DNA of 29,604 nucleotides from the NCBI GenBank assembly GCA_034005635.1, contig JAVEUJ010000012.1:1-29604 (forward strand). Direction: 5' to 3'. The stretch comes from JAAZFE01 sp034005635. GTDB lineage: Bacteria > Verrucomicrobiota > Kiritimatiellia > CAIQIC01 > Lenti-01. Of the stretch, positions 14,895-21,595 are shown piece after piece. The notes beneath the pieces are model-generated. The model was given only the letters and a program-made list of their open reading frames with translations. It did no database searches and was not told the DNA's origin. Every line of letters begins with the position of its first letter. Within the stretch, counting starts at the first letter, position 1. The translations under genes were made by a program, and so were the position numbers.

Positions 14895-16394
14895 TCATTC
14901 GACCGCTCCGTCTGCTGGCGCACCCCGTGTCAGCACCGGCGCGACGGGCAAAAAATCGGGCGACAGCAAACCCATGGCCTGTTGCAGTGCCACGCGCGCC
15001 ATGGCATGGCTGAAAATCGACTGGTAATAGTTGGCCGACGCCTTGGTCAAGGCCTGGCGCGCATCCATCACCTCGACTGGCGTGTTCTGCCCCTCCTTCA
15101 GACCCGCTTCCACCAGCCGCAGTGCCTCCTTGGCCGTCTCCAAATTCTGGTTCTGCGAATGCGCAAACTCCTCCGCCGTTTTCAGCGACAGCACCGCTTG
15201 GCGGATTTCGCTCACGGCCTTTTCCTCGGTGTCGCGCAAGGCAATCGCCAACTGGCGTTCTTTTGCGCGTTCTTGGATCAGCGTGCCCTGCCGGTCGAGC
15301 CCGTCAAAGATGGGCAGCGTCACCTGAATACCCGCCTGCCATTCGTCGCCCCATTCCTCCCGCGAGCTGTCATGCGGATCGGGATTGGACCATGACTGCG
15401 CGACATAGCCGGATACCTCGGGCAGATAGCGGCTTTTCGCCACGGCCACACTCTCACGCTGCAAGCGCAAGGCATATTCGGCCACTACCAAATCGGCGCG
15501 CCATTCCAACGCCGTCCGCACCGCTGCCAGAAAAGAAATATCCTCCATCACCAGCGGCAGCTCGTCCACCAGCTCCGCTTCACTTTCCGGCGTTGCGCCC
15601 ATCAACCGGTAGAGCGCCGTGTAGGCCACATCTTTGTCATTACGCGCCTGCAACACCTGCGCGCGAAAATTCGATACCTCGACCTGCGCGCGCAACTCGT
15701 CGTAGTTCGACGCCATCCCCTGCCGCCGCCGCGCCTTGGCGTCGGCCAACTGCCGCTCGGCCGTTTCCAACGCCGTCTGGTTCACCCCCAGCAGATGCTC
15801 GCTGAGTACGGCTTGGTAATAGGCGTGGATAGTCTCGCGCTGCACGCGCTCGGTTGCCGTCTGAATTACAGCGCTGGTCCATTCGTCATAGAGTTTGGCT
15901 GCTCGCAGCGCGGCACCGATCCGTCCATTGAATAACGGCTGCGTCAGCCGCAGCCCTGCGTTATACTGGTCGGCTGAGCGAATCGTGAACTCGCGCCCAA
16001 CCGGCAACGTGGTCCCCCGCTCCTCATCCAGCCGCACATAGCCCGCGGTCAGATTCAGCGATGGCAGGGCTTCCGCATAGGACGCCACGATGCGCCCGCG
16101 AGCGATTTCCCGCCCTTCCTGCTCCTGCTGCAGCGAGCGGTTATACCCCTGGGACAACGCCACGGCCTCCCACAGCAGTAGCGGCCCTGACAGGTAAACG
16201 CCATTCTGGGTGCTGGCCTTCTGACTCAGGTCTTCCAACCGCTGTTCAGCCGATTCCGCACGGATCTCCCGCATCTGCTTGGCATCCGGTACGCCGACAC
16301 AACCCGCCGCCACCATCAGTGCCACCGCCGCCACCATCAGTGCCACCACCGCCCCCCCGCCCCGCATGATCCCATTGGCCATTTTCTTCATCAT
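14895..16394 (-). CDS. TolC-like outer-membrane efflux lipoprotein
   Basis: A 499-residue outer-membrane channel of the TolC/OprM family, first gene of the efflux set. The signal peptide ends in the lipobox VAAGC, so the mature N-terminus should be lipidated. Two OEP repeats follow; recognisable segments are LPSLNLTAGYVRLDEERG, LRLTQPLFNG, and in the second repeat LPEVSGYVAQSWSNP and VTLPIFDG. The signal peptide holds the same seven residues twice (VALMVAA), from a perfect 21-bp tandem duplication. The upstream aminotransferase ends 32 bases away, too close to rule out read-through from that gene. The Shine-Dalgarno before MMKKM is weak (AGTAAGA). Confidence 0.93.
   Translation of the reverse strand: MMKKMANGIMRGGGAVVALMVAAVALMVAAGCVGVPDAKQMREIRAESAEQRLEDLSQKASTQNGVYLSGPLLLWEAVALSQGYNRSLQQEQEGREIARGRIVASYAEALPSLNLTAGYVRLDEERGTTLPVGREFTIRSADQYNAGLRLTQPLFNGRIGAALRAAKLYDEWTSAVIQTATERVQRETIHAYYQAVLSEHLLGVNQTALETAERQLADAKARRRQGMASNYDELRAQVEVSNFRAQVLQARNDKDVAYTALYRLMGATPESEAELVDELPLVMEDISFLAAVRTALEWRADLVVAEYALRLQRESVAVAKSRYLPEVSGYVAQSWSNPDPHDSSREEWGDEWQAGIQVTLPIFDGLDRQGTLIQERAKERQLAIALRDTEEKAVSEIRQAVLSLKTAEEFAHSQNQNLETAKEALRLVEAGLKEGQNTPVEVMDARQALTKASANYYQSIFSHAMARVALQQAMGLLSPDFLPVAPVLTRGAPADGAVE
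16305..16346. repeat. Perfect 21-bp tandem duplication in a signal peptide
   Basis: Two exact 21-base units (16305-16325 and 16326-16346; each begins CGCCGCCACC on the + strand) lie in frame in the channel lipoprotein gene. They encode VALMVAA twice within the hydrophobic core of the signal peptide. One unit less would still leave a shorter hydrophobic core. It looks like a slippage product that could vary between strains. Confidence 0.9.
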
Positions 16395-16426
16395 TCTTAC
16401 TTCTGTCGGCGACTGCTCCCAATCGG

Positions 16427-17398
16427 TTACAGCACTGGCGTCAACATCGCGGGATTTTTTAAATCGTCCTCGAATCGGCGGCTCAATTCACGCCAGACCG
16501 GCCCCGGTTTCCCATCGCCAACCGCCCGCCCGGCGAACTCCGTCACCGCCGTCACGTGCGGGCTCGTGCCAAACACCAGCATTTCCGCCGCTTGCTCCAG
16601 CTCGGCCCGCGGCACATTGGCCTCCTCCACCCCGGCCAGCACACCGGCCGGCACCAACTGCTCCCGCGCCAGACGCATGACACGCAGCATGGTTGTGCCC
16701 AGCAAGATGTGCTCCGGTCGCGGGACTTTCAATACACGATCCGGGGTCACGATTCCAAAATTTTCGGTGGGCAATTCGGTCATGTACCCATTCTGATCGA
16801 ATCCCAGTATGAAATCCACTCCGGCATCCACCGCCTGCTTCTTCATCAAGACGTTGGGTAGATAGTTCACGCTTTTGACCTGGGAAAACATGCCTTCCTT
16901 GTTTGGCACGTTACTCACACCCACCTTGGCCCCCTGCGGATGCTCCACCATGAACGGTTCGGCCAAGTGGATCGCCAGCACCATCAGCAGCGGCACCGGG
17001 CATTCATAGGGGTTGGCCGAATGCCCCCCCGGTCCCCGCGACACAAAAATACGAATCAGCGCATCCCGCCGCCCCGCCGCCTTCAACACTTCGCCGAGAA
17101 TTCGCCGGATATCCTCGCGACTCCAGGGCATCTTCAAGGCAATCGCCTTGGCGCCATTCTCCAGCCGCGCCAGATGCGCATCGAGGTTGTAGACCGCACC
17201 ATCAACGCACTTGAACGTCTCGAACAAGCCATCGCCCCGGTGCACCATGTGATCATCCACCGGCACCACCATCAGGTTCGGCTCCGTGGTGATGGCATCC
17301 CACCAACTCGTATACATGGCATAATAGTTCGCCTGATACGCTGGCTGGTGCTTCCGGCAAAACACTGCAAAATCTTTAATTCCAAAATTTGTTTTCAT
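16427..17398 (-). CDS. Class-IV PLP aminotransferase
   Basis: A fold-type IV PLP enzyme (branched-chain aminotransferase / D-amino-acid aminotransferase / aminodeoxychorismate lyase family), about 323 residues. Visible signatures are HRGDGLFETFK near residue 52, the PLP lysine in QVKSVNYLPN, the cofactor-contact motif TELPTENFGIV and the C-terminal FGTSPHVTAV. Substrate is undecided: branched-chain amino acids and chorismate derivatives are both possible. The ATG at 17398 is preferred over the TTG at 17416 because the purine-rich AAAGAGAAGAAG then serves as the Shine-Dalgarno. A -24/-12-type promoter candidate lies 26-40 bases upstream. rpoN is 84 bases further upstream and the efflux genes are 32 bases downstream. 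Confidence 0.88.
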   Translation of the reverse strand: MKTNFGIKDFAVFCRKHQPAYQANYYAMYTSWWDAITTEPNLMVVPVDDHMVHRGDGLFETFKCVDGAVYNLDAHLARLENGAKAIALKMPWSREDIRRILGEVLKAAGRRDALIRIFVSRGPGGHSANPYECPVPLLMVLAIHLAEPFMVEHPQGAKVGVSNVPNKEGMFSQVKSVNYLPNVLMKKQAVDAGVDFILGFDQNGYMTELPTENFGIVTPDRVLKVPRPEHILLGTTMLRVMRLAREQLVPAGVLAGVEEANVPRAELEQAAEMLVFGTSPHVTAVTEFAGRAVGDGKPGPVWRELSRRFEDDLKNPAMLTPVL

Positions 17399-17424
17399 CT
17401 TCTTCTCTTTTTCCAATGGGTTCG

Positions 17425-17438
17425 GCTATTTTCGTGCC
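17425..17438 (-). promoter_or_regulatory. Candidate sigma-54 (-24/-12) promoter
   Basis: On the minus strand the sequence reads cGGCAC, five bases (GAAAA), then TaGCC. This fits TGGCAC-N5-TTGC with both invariant pairs (GG and GC) at the correct ten-base separation; the mismatches are T to C and T to A. RNA would begin near 17413, leaving about 15 bases and a Shine-Dalgarno before the aminotransferase ATG. The rpoN gene itself lies immediately upstream. No enhancer-binding activator is in the window. Confidence 0.35.
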
Positions 17439-17482
17439 GACCGATTCCAAATTATTTCCATGAGTTCCGATTCGTCTCGTTC

Positions 17483-18931
17483 TCATTTTCGTTTGTGCGC
17501 CGACGGCAGTCCCAGTTGCTCACGATACTTTGCCACCGTCCGCCGCGCCACCTTCAGCCCCTGCTCGTTCAGCTTCTCCACGATGGCTTGGTCGGACAGC
17601 GGCTTGCGCACATCCTCGCGCCCAATAACCTTGGCCACCGCCTCCTTGACCGCCTCTGTTGAGATGCTCTCGCCATCCGCCGTGGTCAACCCGGCGGTAA
17701 AGAAAAATCGCAGTTCAAACACCCCCTGCGGCGTGCGCACGTACTTGCCCGACACGGCGCGGCCCACCGTCGTCTCATGTACGCCCAGGCCCTCCGCCAG
17801 CGACCCCATCGTCATCGGCTTGAGCTTCGATATACCCTGCTCGAAAAACTCCCCCTGCGCGGCTGCAATCACTTCGGCGATTTTTCGGATCGTCTCCCGC
17901 CGCTGATACAAGCTATCCATCACAAACTTGCCTGAGTGAATCCGCTCTGCGAGATACTTGCGCGCCTCCGCCGCCGTCGCCGGATCTTCCAGCATCGATT
18001 CGTATTCGGCGCTGATGCGCAGCCGCGGCATCGCCTCCCGCCGCATGTCTACCTCATATTCCCCTTCCGCTGTCCGTCGAATTTCCACCTCCGGCGTCAC
18101 ATAGACCGCCGGCGGCGCCGAAAAGTGTGCGCCCGGTTTCGGGTCCAGCAACGCAATCCGCTTCATGGCCTCCGCCACTGCGGCCGGGGGCAACTTCAGC
18201 GCCTTCGCCAAGTCCGCAGCAGTCGCCTCTCCCAGTGCCTCCAGATGCCCCTCCACCAACCGGACCGCCGGCGAATCCTCTGCTAATCCCGCCCGTCGCA
18301 ATTGAATAACCAAGCACTCTTTCAGGTCCCGCGCCGCCACACCTGCCGGATCAAACTCCTGCACCACCGCCAGAGCTTCTTCCACCGCCGCTGCGCTCAC
18401 CCCCGCCTCGCGCGCAATTTCAGCCAGATCCGCCGCCAACCAGCCGTTTTCGTCTACATTGCCGATGATGTATTCTCCCGCCTGCTTCGCCGCCGCCGCC
18501 AACCCCGATCCATTCAACTGCTCCTCCAGATGCGCATGCAGCGATGGCGGTGCCGTGATCGAGTCGATAAAGTATTGCCGTTTCTCTTCCGCTTCCGCCG
18601 TCGGTGGCGGCAACCCGGACGCCGCATCCAGCGGCCGCGATTCGAGCATTTTCTCCAGTGCGTCGATCTCCCGCCCATAGTCGTCCGGCCCATAATCATT
18701 TTCTTGATCCACGTCATTGAAGGTCGCTGCCGTCAACGGCTCAGCCGCAGGCAGCAGCGCCTGCCCATCCCCCAACTTCTCTTCCAGCACCGGATTCTGC
18801 TCCAATTCTGCGCGTACCATCTCGCGCAGCTCCGGCCACGGCGCCTGTAAAAAGCGTAATGCCTGCATCATGCGCGGCGCCAGCTTCATCTCTTGGCGCA
18901 TCTGCTGATTCTGGGAAAATCCTGTTTTCAT
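17483..18931 (-). CDS. rpoN: RNA polymerase sigma-54 factor
   Basis: The alternative sigma factor that needs ATP-driven enhancer-binding activators and recognises -24/-12 promoters. 482 residues, the usual length. Region I is present at the N-terminus (FSQNQQMRQEMKLAPRMMQALRFL in two Gln/Leu-rich blocks), followed by an acidic region II (residues about 55-110), the core-binding domain (from about 115), a C-terminal HTH (GLGVHETTVGRAVSGKYV) and the RpoN box ARRTVAKYRE near the end. All regions look intact. It is the first gene of a leftward run leading to the aminotransferase and efflux genes. The repeat mosaic at 18932-19789 lies directly upstream, where its promoter should be. The Shine-Dalgarno is weak. 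Confidence 0.97.
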   Translation of the reverse strand: MKTGFSQNQQMRQEMKLAPRMMQALRFLQAPWPELREMVRAELEQNPVLEEKLGDGQALLPAAEPLTAATFNDVDQENDYGPDDYGREIDALEKMLESRPLDAASGLPPPTAEAEEKRQYFIDSITAPPSLHAHLEEQLNGSGLAAAAKQAGEYIIGNVDENGWLAADLAEIAREAGVSAAAVEEALAVVQEFDPAGVAARDLKECLVIQLRRAGLAEDSPAVRLVEGHLEALGEATAADLAKALKLPPAAVAEAMKRIALLDPKPGAHFSAPPAVYVTPEVEIRRTAEGEYEVDMRREAMPRLRISAEYESMLEDPATAAEARKYLAERIHSGKFVMDSLYQRRETIRKIAEVIAAAQGEFFEQGISKLKPMTMGSLAEGLGVHETTVGRAVSGKYVRTPQGVFELRFFFTAGLTTADGESISTEAVKEAVAKVIGREDVRKPLSDQAIVEKLNEQGLKVARRTVAKYREQLGLPSAHKRK

Positions 18932-19083
18932 GCCACGCCTACTCTACTCGAACCCCGCTACTCCTGCACACCCCAAAGCACGGTCGTTAGTCGTTGGTTG
19001 TCCGTCGATCCTTTAACGCAAAAGTCGCAAGCGTGCCAAGGGGGATAATGTTTACTATCCAGATATTTTCAGATTGGGTTCCC

Positions 19084-19110
19084 TTCCGTGAAATCCGCGA
19101 AATCTGTAGC
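19084..19110. repeat. Three 9-bp units (block A)
   Basis: TTCCGTGAA, ATCCGCGAA, ATCTGTAGC in tandem. This is a degenerate version of the 9-bp unit ATCCGTGNN seen in blocks 19535-19561 and 19706-19732, in the same orientation. Confidence 0.6.
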
Positions 19111-19210
19111 TTCTTCTCTGGCCTTGTCGCTCCCACTCCCAGATGGCACGGCGGCTCCGCCACAGCGGACAGGCTGCCCCTCCAGACATCGTATTTGTCC
19201 TCTGTGGTAT

Positions 19211-19246
19211 TTTCCTGTTTTCCTGCTGTTTCCTGTTTTCCTGCTA
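19211..19246. repeat. Two 18-bp tandem units
   Basis: TTTCCTGTTTTCCTGCTG (19211-19228) is repeated at 19229-19246 with one difference in the last base. Each unit itself contains two copies of TTTCCTG. Confidence 0.8.
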
Positions 19247-19270
19247 AATTCTCCCTCCTCTCCCAACCCA

Positions 19271-19300
19271 TCCCATTCGTGTCCATCGGTGTCCATTCGT
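19271..19300. repeat. Three 10-bp units (block B)
   Basis: tcCCATTCGT, GTCCATCGGT and GTCCATTCGT in tandem, followed by GGTTAATG. The 10-bp period is close to one helical turn. The unit is related to, but longer by one base than, the 9-bp units of the neighbouring blocks. Confidence 0.75.
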
Positions 19301-19413
19301 GGTTAATGTTCCCCCTCTCCCTTCCGGTCATGGTGAGCGTAGTCGCACCATCTCGGCCTACCCCCAACGGCCAACCTGCGGAACTACGCGGAGATCCCTC
19401 GACAGGCTCCAAC

Positions 19414-19467
19414 CTTCGCCAAGGCTTCCACCTACGCTAAAGCTTCCGCCTTCGCCAAGGCTACGGC
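19414..19467. repeat. Three 18-bp tandem units
   Basis: CTTCGCCAAGGCTTCCAC (19414-19431), CTACGCTAAAGCTTCCGC (19432-19449) and CTTCGCCAAGGCTACGGC (19450-19467) follow one another directly. Units 1 and 3 are the most alike. The last unit runs into a second repeat of 12-bp period. Confidence 0.8.
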
Positions 19468-19500
19468 GGACAAGACGGCGGACAAGACGGTGGACAAGTC
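19465..19500. repeat. Three 12-bp tandem units
   Basis: GGCGGACAAGAC appears twice exactly (19465-19476 and 19477-19488), then GGTGGACAAGTC (19489-19500). It overlaps the end of the 18-bp array by three bases. Confidence 0.85.
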
Positions 19501-19534
19501 GGGATGACAGACGCGGCTGACCATCTCCAACCTT

Positions 19535-19561
19535 ATCCGTGCCATCAGTGTAATCCGTGGT
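19535..19561. repeat. Three 9-bp units (block C)
   Basis: ATCCGTGCC, ATCAGTGTA and ATCCGTGGT. Together with the following GGTCT the 32-bp segment 19535-19566 matches 19706-19737 at 31 of 32 positions. Confidence 0.85.
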
Positions 19562-19592
19562 GGTCTTAATCCCTTTGGTTACGGCTCTGCCG

Positions 19593-19622
19593 CCCCGTGA
19601 AACTCAGTCGCCCTCCGTGGCC
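19593..19622. repeat. Three degenerate 10-bp units
   Basis: CCCCGTGAAA, CTCAGTCGCC and CTCCGTGGCC. The match is loose (shared CYCnGT), so this block is the least certain of the set. Confidence 0.4.
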
Positions 19623-19705
19623 CCCCCGGTTTTCCCTTGATATTTTGTATCTATTCATGAGTTCTTGAGTTCAGATTCATTCCCCGCCCCCCCCCACCTT
19701 CCCCC

Positions 19706-19732
19706 ATCCGTGACATCAGTGTAATCCGTGGT
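19706..19732. repeat. Three 9-bp units (block D)
   Basis: ATCCGTGAC, ATCAGTGTA and ATCCGTGGT, a second copy of block C, 171 bases away in the same orientation and with one difference over 32 bases. Confidence 0.85.
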
Positions 19733-19742
19733 GGTCTCCTCT

Positions 19743-19777
19743 GGAAATTGAATATTGAATATTGGATATTGGATATT
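19743..19777. repeat. Five 7-bp units
   Basis: GGAAATT (degenerate), GAATATT twice, then GGATATT twice, in tandem. This AT-rich array ends 12 bases before the 3' end of dusB on the minus strand and stands out from the GC-rich surroundings. Confidence 0.8.
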
Positions 19778-19789
19778 GAGATTTTTCCC

Positions 19790-20833
19790 CTACCCCTTCC
19801 TCCCCGTCTCCAGCACCTTATCCACCCGCTCCCGCAGCGTCGCGGCATCCACGCGCTCTTCCAGCGTCCGCGCCAACTCACCAAACCCCCGGAATCCCCG
19901 CAAATATCGCACCAGATGCGGACGCATCACCAGGCACGCCGTCAACTCCGCCCCCAGTTTCAGCTCTTTTGATTCCCGACGCGTCATCAATTCCACCGCC
20001 CGTCGCAGGTGTTCATGAATCACCGTGCGAATTTCATCGGCCGTCGGCAACTGCGGCTCACGCCCGGCGGCCAGGTCGCGGATATCCCGGAACAGCCACG
20101 GATTCCCCAGCGCCACTCGGCCGATCATCACGCCATCCACCCCCGTTTCGTTCACCATCCGAAAGACGTCAACCGCTGTCTTCACCCCCCCATTCCCGAT
20201 CACCGGCACCTTGCGCGTCCGCTTCACCTCTGCGATCAAGTTCCAGTCCGACGGCCCGGAATGCCGCACACTCGCCACCCGCCCGTGCAGGAAAATCGCC
20301 GCCGCCCCCGCATCCTCCACCCCCGCGGTTGTTTCCAGAACATTGATCGTATCTGCGTTCCAGCCAATACGCGTCTTGACCGTCACCGGCAGCCGCCCCG
20401 CCACTGCCGCCACCACCTGGCGCGTAATCTCCGCCATCTTGGCCGGATTCCGCATCAGCCCCGCTCCATCGCCCCGATTCTGAATCTTCGGCATGGGACA
20501 GCCCGCATTGATGTCTAGAAAATCGAACACCCCCAGCCCTGCCATCCAGTCCGCCGCCGTCGCCATCACCCCCGGATCGGAGCCATACACTTGCGCCCCG
20601 AGCGGATGCTCCTCCCCCCACCGCTCCAGCACCCGCGCCGTCCGCGTCCGGTTACGGATCAGCCCTTGCGAACTCACCATCTCCGTCACCACCGCCCCGC
20701 AACCCTGTTCTATGCACAGCGACCGGAACGCCCCATCCGTATACCCCGCCATCGGCGCCAAAAATACCGGCCACTCCACCCGGAGCGACCCCATCTGCAG
20801 CGGTTGGAGCTGAAATTCAGACATGCCCGTCAT
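19790..20833 (-). CDS. dusB: tRNA-dihydrouridine synthase (DusB-like)
   Basis: An FMN-dependent enzyme that reduces uridines in the tRNA D-loop. 347 residues. The TIM-barrel FMN site begins with VFLAPMAGYTDGAFR. The catalytic cysteine is in DINAGCPMPKI, and the phosphate-binding strand contains VIGNGGV and GVMIGRVALGNPWLF. The C-terminal helical tRNA-binding domain follows (from about residue 255). Two starts are possible, ATG 20833 and ATG 20824; neither has a clear Shine-Dalgarno. The 55-bp palindromic element and a small hairpin lie upstream. Subfamily assignment (DusB rather than DusA or DusC) rests on overall resemblance and is less sure than the enzyme class. Confidence 0.93.
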   Translation of the reverse strand: MTGMSEFQLQPLQMGSLRVEWPVFLAPMAGYTDGAFRSLCIEQGCGAVVTEMVSSQGLIRNRTRTARVLERWGEEHPLGAQVYGSDPGVMATAADWMAGLGVFDFLDINAGCPMPKIQNRGDGAGLMRNPAKMAEITRQVVAAVAGRLPVTVKTRIGWNADTINVLETTAGVEDAGAAAIFLHGRVASVRHSGPSDWNLIAEVKRTRKVPVIGNGGVKTAVDVFRMVNETGVDGVMIGRVALGNPWLFRDIRDLAAGREPQLPTADEIRTVIHEHLRRAVELMTRRESKELKLGAELTACLVMRPHLVRYLRGFRGFGELARTLEERVDAATLRERVDKVLETGRKG

Positions 20834-20843
20834 CTTACGGCAC

Positions 20844-20866
20844 TTTTCTACACTACGGGTAGAAAA
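20844..20866. repeat. Hairpin TTTTCTAC / GTAGAAAA
   Basis: Perfect 8-bp arms (20844-20851 and 20859-20866) with a 7-base loop. GGTAGAAAAT, which overlaps the right arm (20858-20867), recurs at 20932-20941. The 55-bp element at 20871-20925 is therefore bracketed by a 10-bp direct repeat. Confidence 0.55.
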
Positions 20867-20870
20867 TGTT

Positions 20871-20925
20871 GGGGTCAGCCCTTAAATATTAAGTGTTGGT
20901 TGCTTAACTTTTAAGGGCTGACCCC
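20871..20925. repeat. REP-like 55-bp imperfect palindrome, copy 1
   Basis: Arms of 23 bases (starting GGGGTCAGCCCTTAAA and ending TTTTAAGGGCTGACCCC) pair at 21 of 23 positions around a 9-base loop. It matches the element at 21534-21588 at 52 of 55 positions, in the same orientation. The element lies just beyond the 3' end of the YfiM-like gene (minus strand). RNA of it would fold into a strong hairpin and may end or protect transcripts. Confidence 0.85.
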
Positions 20926-20940
20926 GATACTGGTAGAAAA

Positions 20941-21276
20941 TTAATTATCCAAGCCAATCACGACCAGGCTGCCGACCGCTCCCCCGATGAGATCCCACAC
21001 CAAATCTTTGCCGCTGAAATAGGTGCGCTTGATGCGGGCGTCATAGGTTTCCTTGCCGACGCCCAACCCCACCGATACCCCTACCCCCAGCAGAAACGTG
21101 CGGCCATCTGACAGATCGTTCTGCTTGGCGGCCAGGGCCGTCGCCGCCCCCGCCAAACCGCAGACGGCAAAATGCTGCGCCTTGTCCTCCCCCCACCACG
21201 GATCGCCGGCATGCTGCAAACTCGCACACCCCGACAACAGCATCGCCGCGAGCACAAAAAATGGGGGCAGTTTCAT
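20941..21276 (-). CDS. YfiM-like (DUF2279) lipoprotein
   Basis: A 111-residue predicted lipoprotein. The signal MKLPPFFVLAAMLLSGC has the lipobox LSGC. The mature part carries the family pattern: WGEDKAQHFAVCGLAG, a glycine-rich hydrophobic middle, GVGKETYDAR and GKDLVWDLIGGAVG. It resembles E. coli YfiM (DKAQHF and KDLAWD motifs), whose function is not well known. The start at ATG 21276 is preferred over 21327 because the signal peptide begins there and AGAAGA lies upstream. The gene is bracketed by two copies of the 55-bp palindrome and preceded by an AT-rich stretch, which may mean it was inserted as a unit. Confidence 0.8.
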   Translation of the reverse strand: MKLPPFFVLAAMLLSGCASLQHAGDPWWGEDKAQHFAVCGLAGAATALAAKQNDLSDGRTFLLGVGVSVGLGVGKETYDARIKRTYFSGKDLVWDLIGGAVGSLVVIGLDN

Positions 21277-21533
21277 AAATCGATCTTCTTCCCCCTTGTT
21301 TTGATCATTTTCACCTCTCGGCCCCATTGCTGAATAGCCAGGCCCCCTTTGGCCATATTTACGCGTTTGGGCACCAAAATGAGGTTTTTTGCAGCTTTTT
21401 CAACCCAATTTCATTAAATTCCATCATTTTCACGCCATTTTGCTCTAATTTTTTAGGTGTTTCGACCCGATTTTCCTCATATTCCAATTTTTCTTGCTGA
21501 ACCATTTATATCACGGGCAACACGGGAAAAGTT
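21277..21533. other. AT-rich spacer upstream of the YfiM-like gene
   Basis: From about 21350 to 21510 this stretch is clearly more AT-rich than the surrounding sequence. It presumably holds the promoter of the lipoprotein gene. It contains one open minus-strand frame of 48 codons (21505 to 21359, starting MVQQEKLEYE, rich in Lys and Glu) with no good ribosome-binding site. A frame of this length is expected by chance in AT-rich DNA, so I do not call it a gene. Confidence 0.5.
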
Positions 21534-21588
21534 GGGGTCAGCCCTTAAATATTAAGTATGGGTTGCTTAACTTTTAAGGGCTGACCCT
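21534..21588. repeat. REP-like 55-bp imperfect palindrome, copy 2
   Basis: Second copy of the element at 20871-20925, differing at three positions (two in the loop region, one at the last base). It sits 7 bases beyond the stop of the polysaccharide deacetylase gene (minus strand). Like copy 1, it lies at a gene's 3' end. No transposase is present in the window. Confidence 0.85.
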
Positions 21589-21595
21589 ATTACAC

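Larger units (their letters stand above)
18932..19789. other. 858-bp gene-free repeat mosaic between dusB and rpoN
   Basis: No reading frame here resembles a protein, and the open frames on both strands follow the repeat periods. The stretch is built from several unrelated short tandem-repeat blocks with 7-, 9-, 10-, 12- and 18-bp periods, listed separately, joined by pyrimidine-rich sequence (including a 14-C run with one G at 19684-19697). The rpoN promoter should lie in its left part; I see no convincing -35/-10 pair. From memory, similar units recur between genes in many environmental bacterial genomes and often give rise to spurious hypothetical proteins. Confidence 0.8.

Noticed and set aside
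19024..19039. Second sigma-54-like site (TTGGCACGCTTGC, minus strand)
   Set aside because: The GG-to-GC spacing is wrong: the bases at the -12 position read AC.
18987..19440. Open frames of 141 (minus) and 148 (plus) codons in the dusB-rpoN spacer
   Set aside because: Their translations simply follow the short tandem repeats, no domain is recognisable, and both strands are open over the same repeats. Similar frames are commonly spurious.
19084..19777. CRISPR array
   Set aside because: The units are 7-18 bp, directly adjacent and without unique spacers of constant length; no cas genes are present.
20871..21588. Complete insertion sequence between the two 55-bp palindromes
   Set aside because: The enclosed gene is a YfiM-like lipoprotein, no transposase is present, and the copies are in direct rather than inverted orientation.
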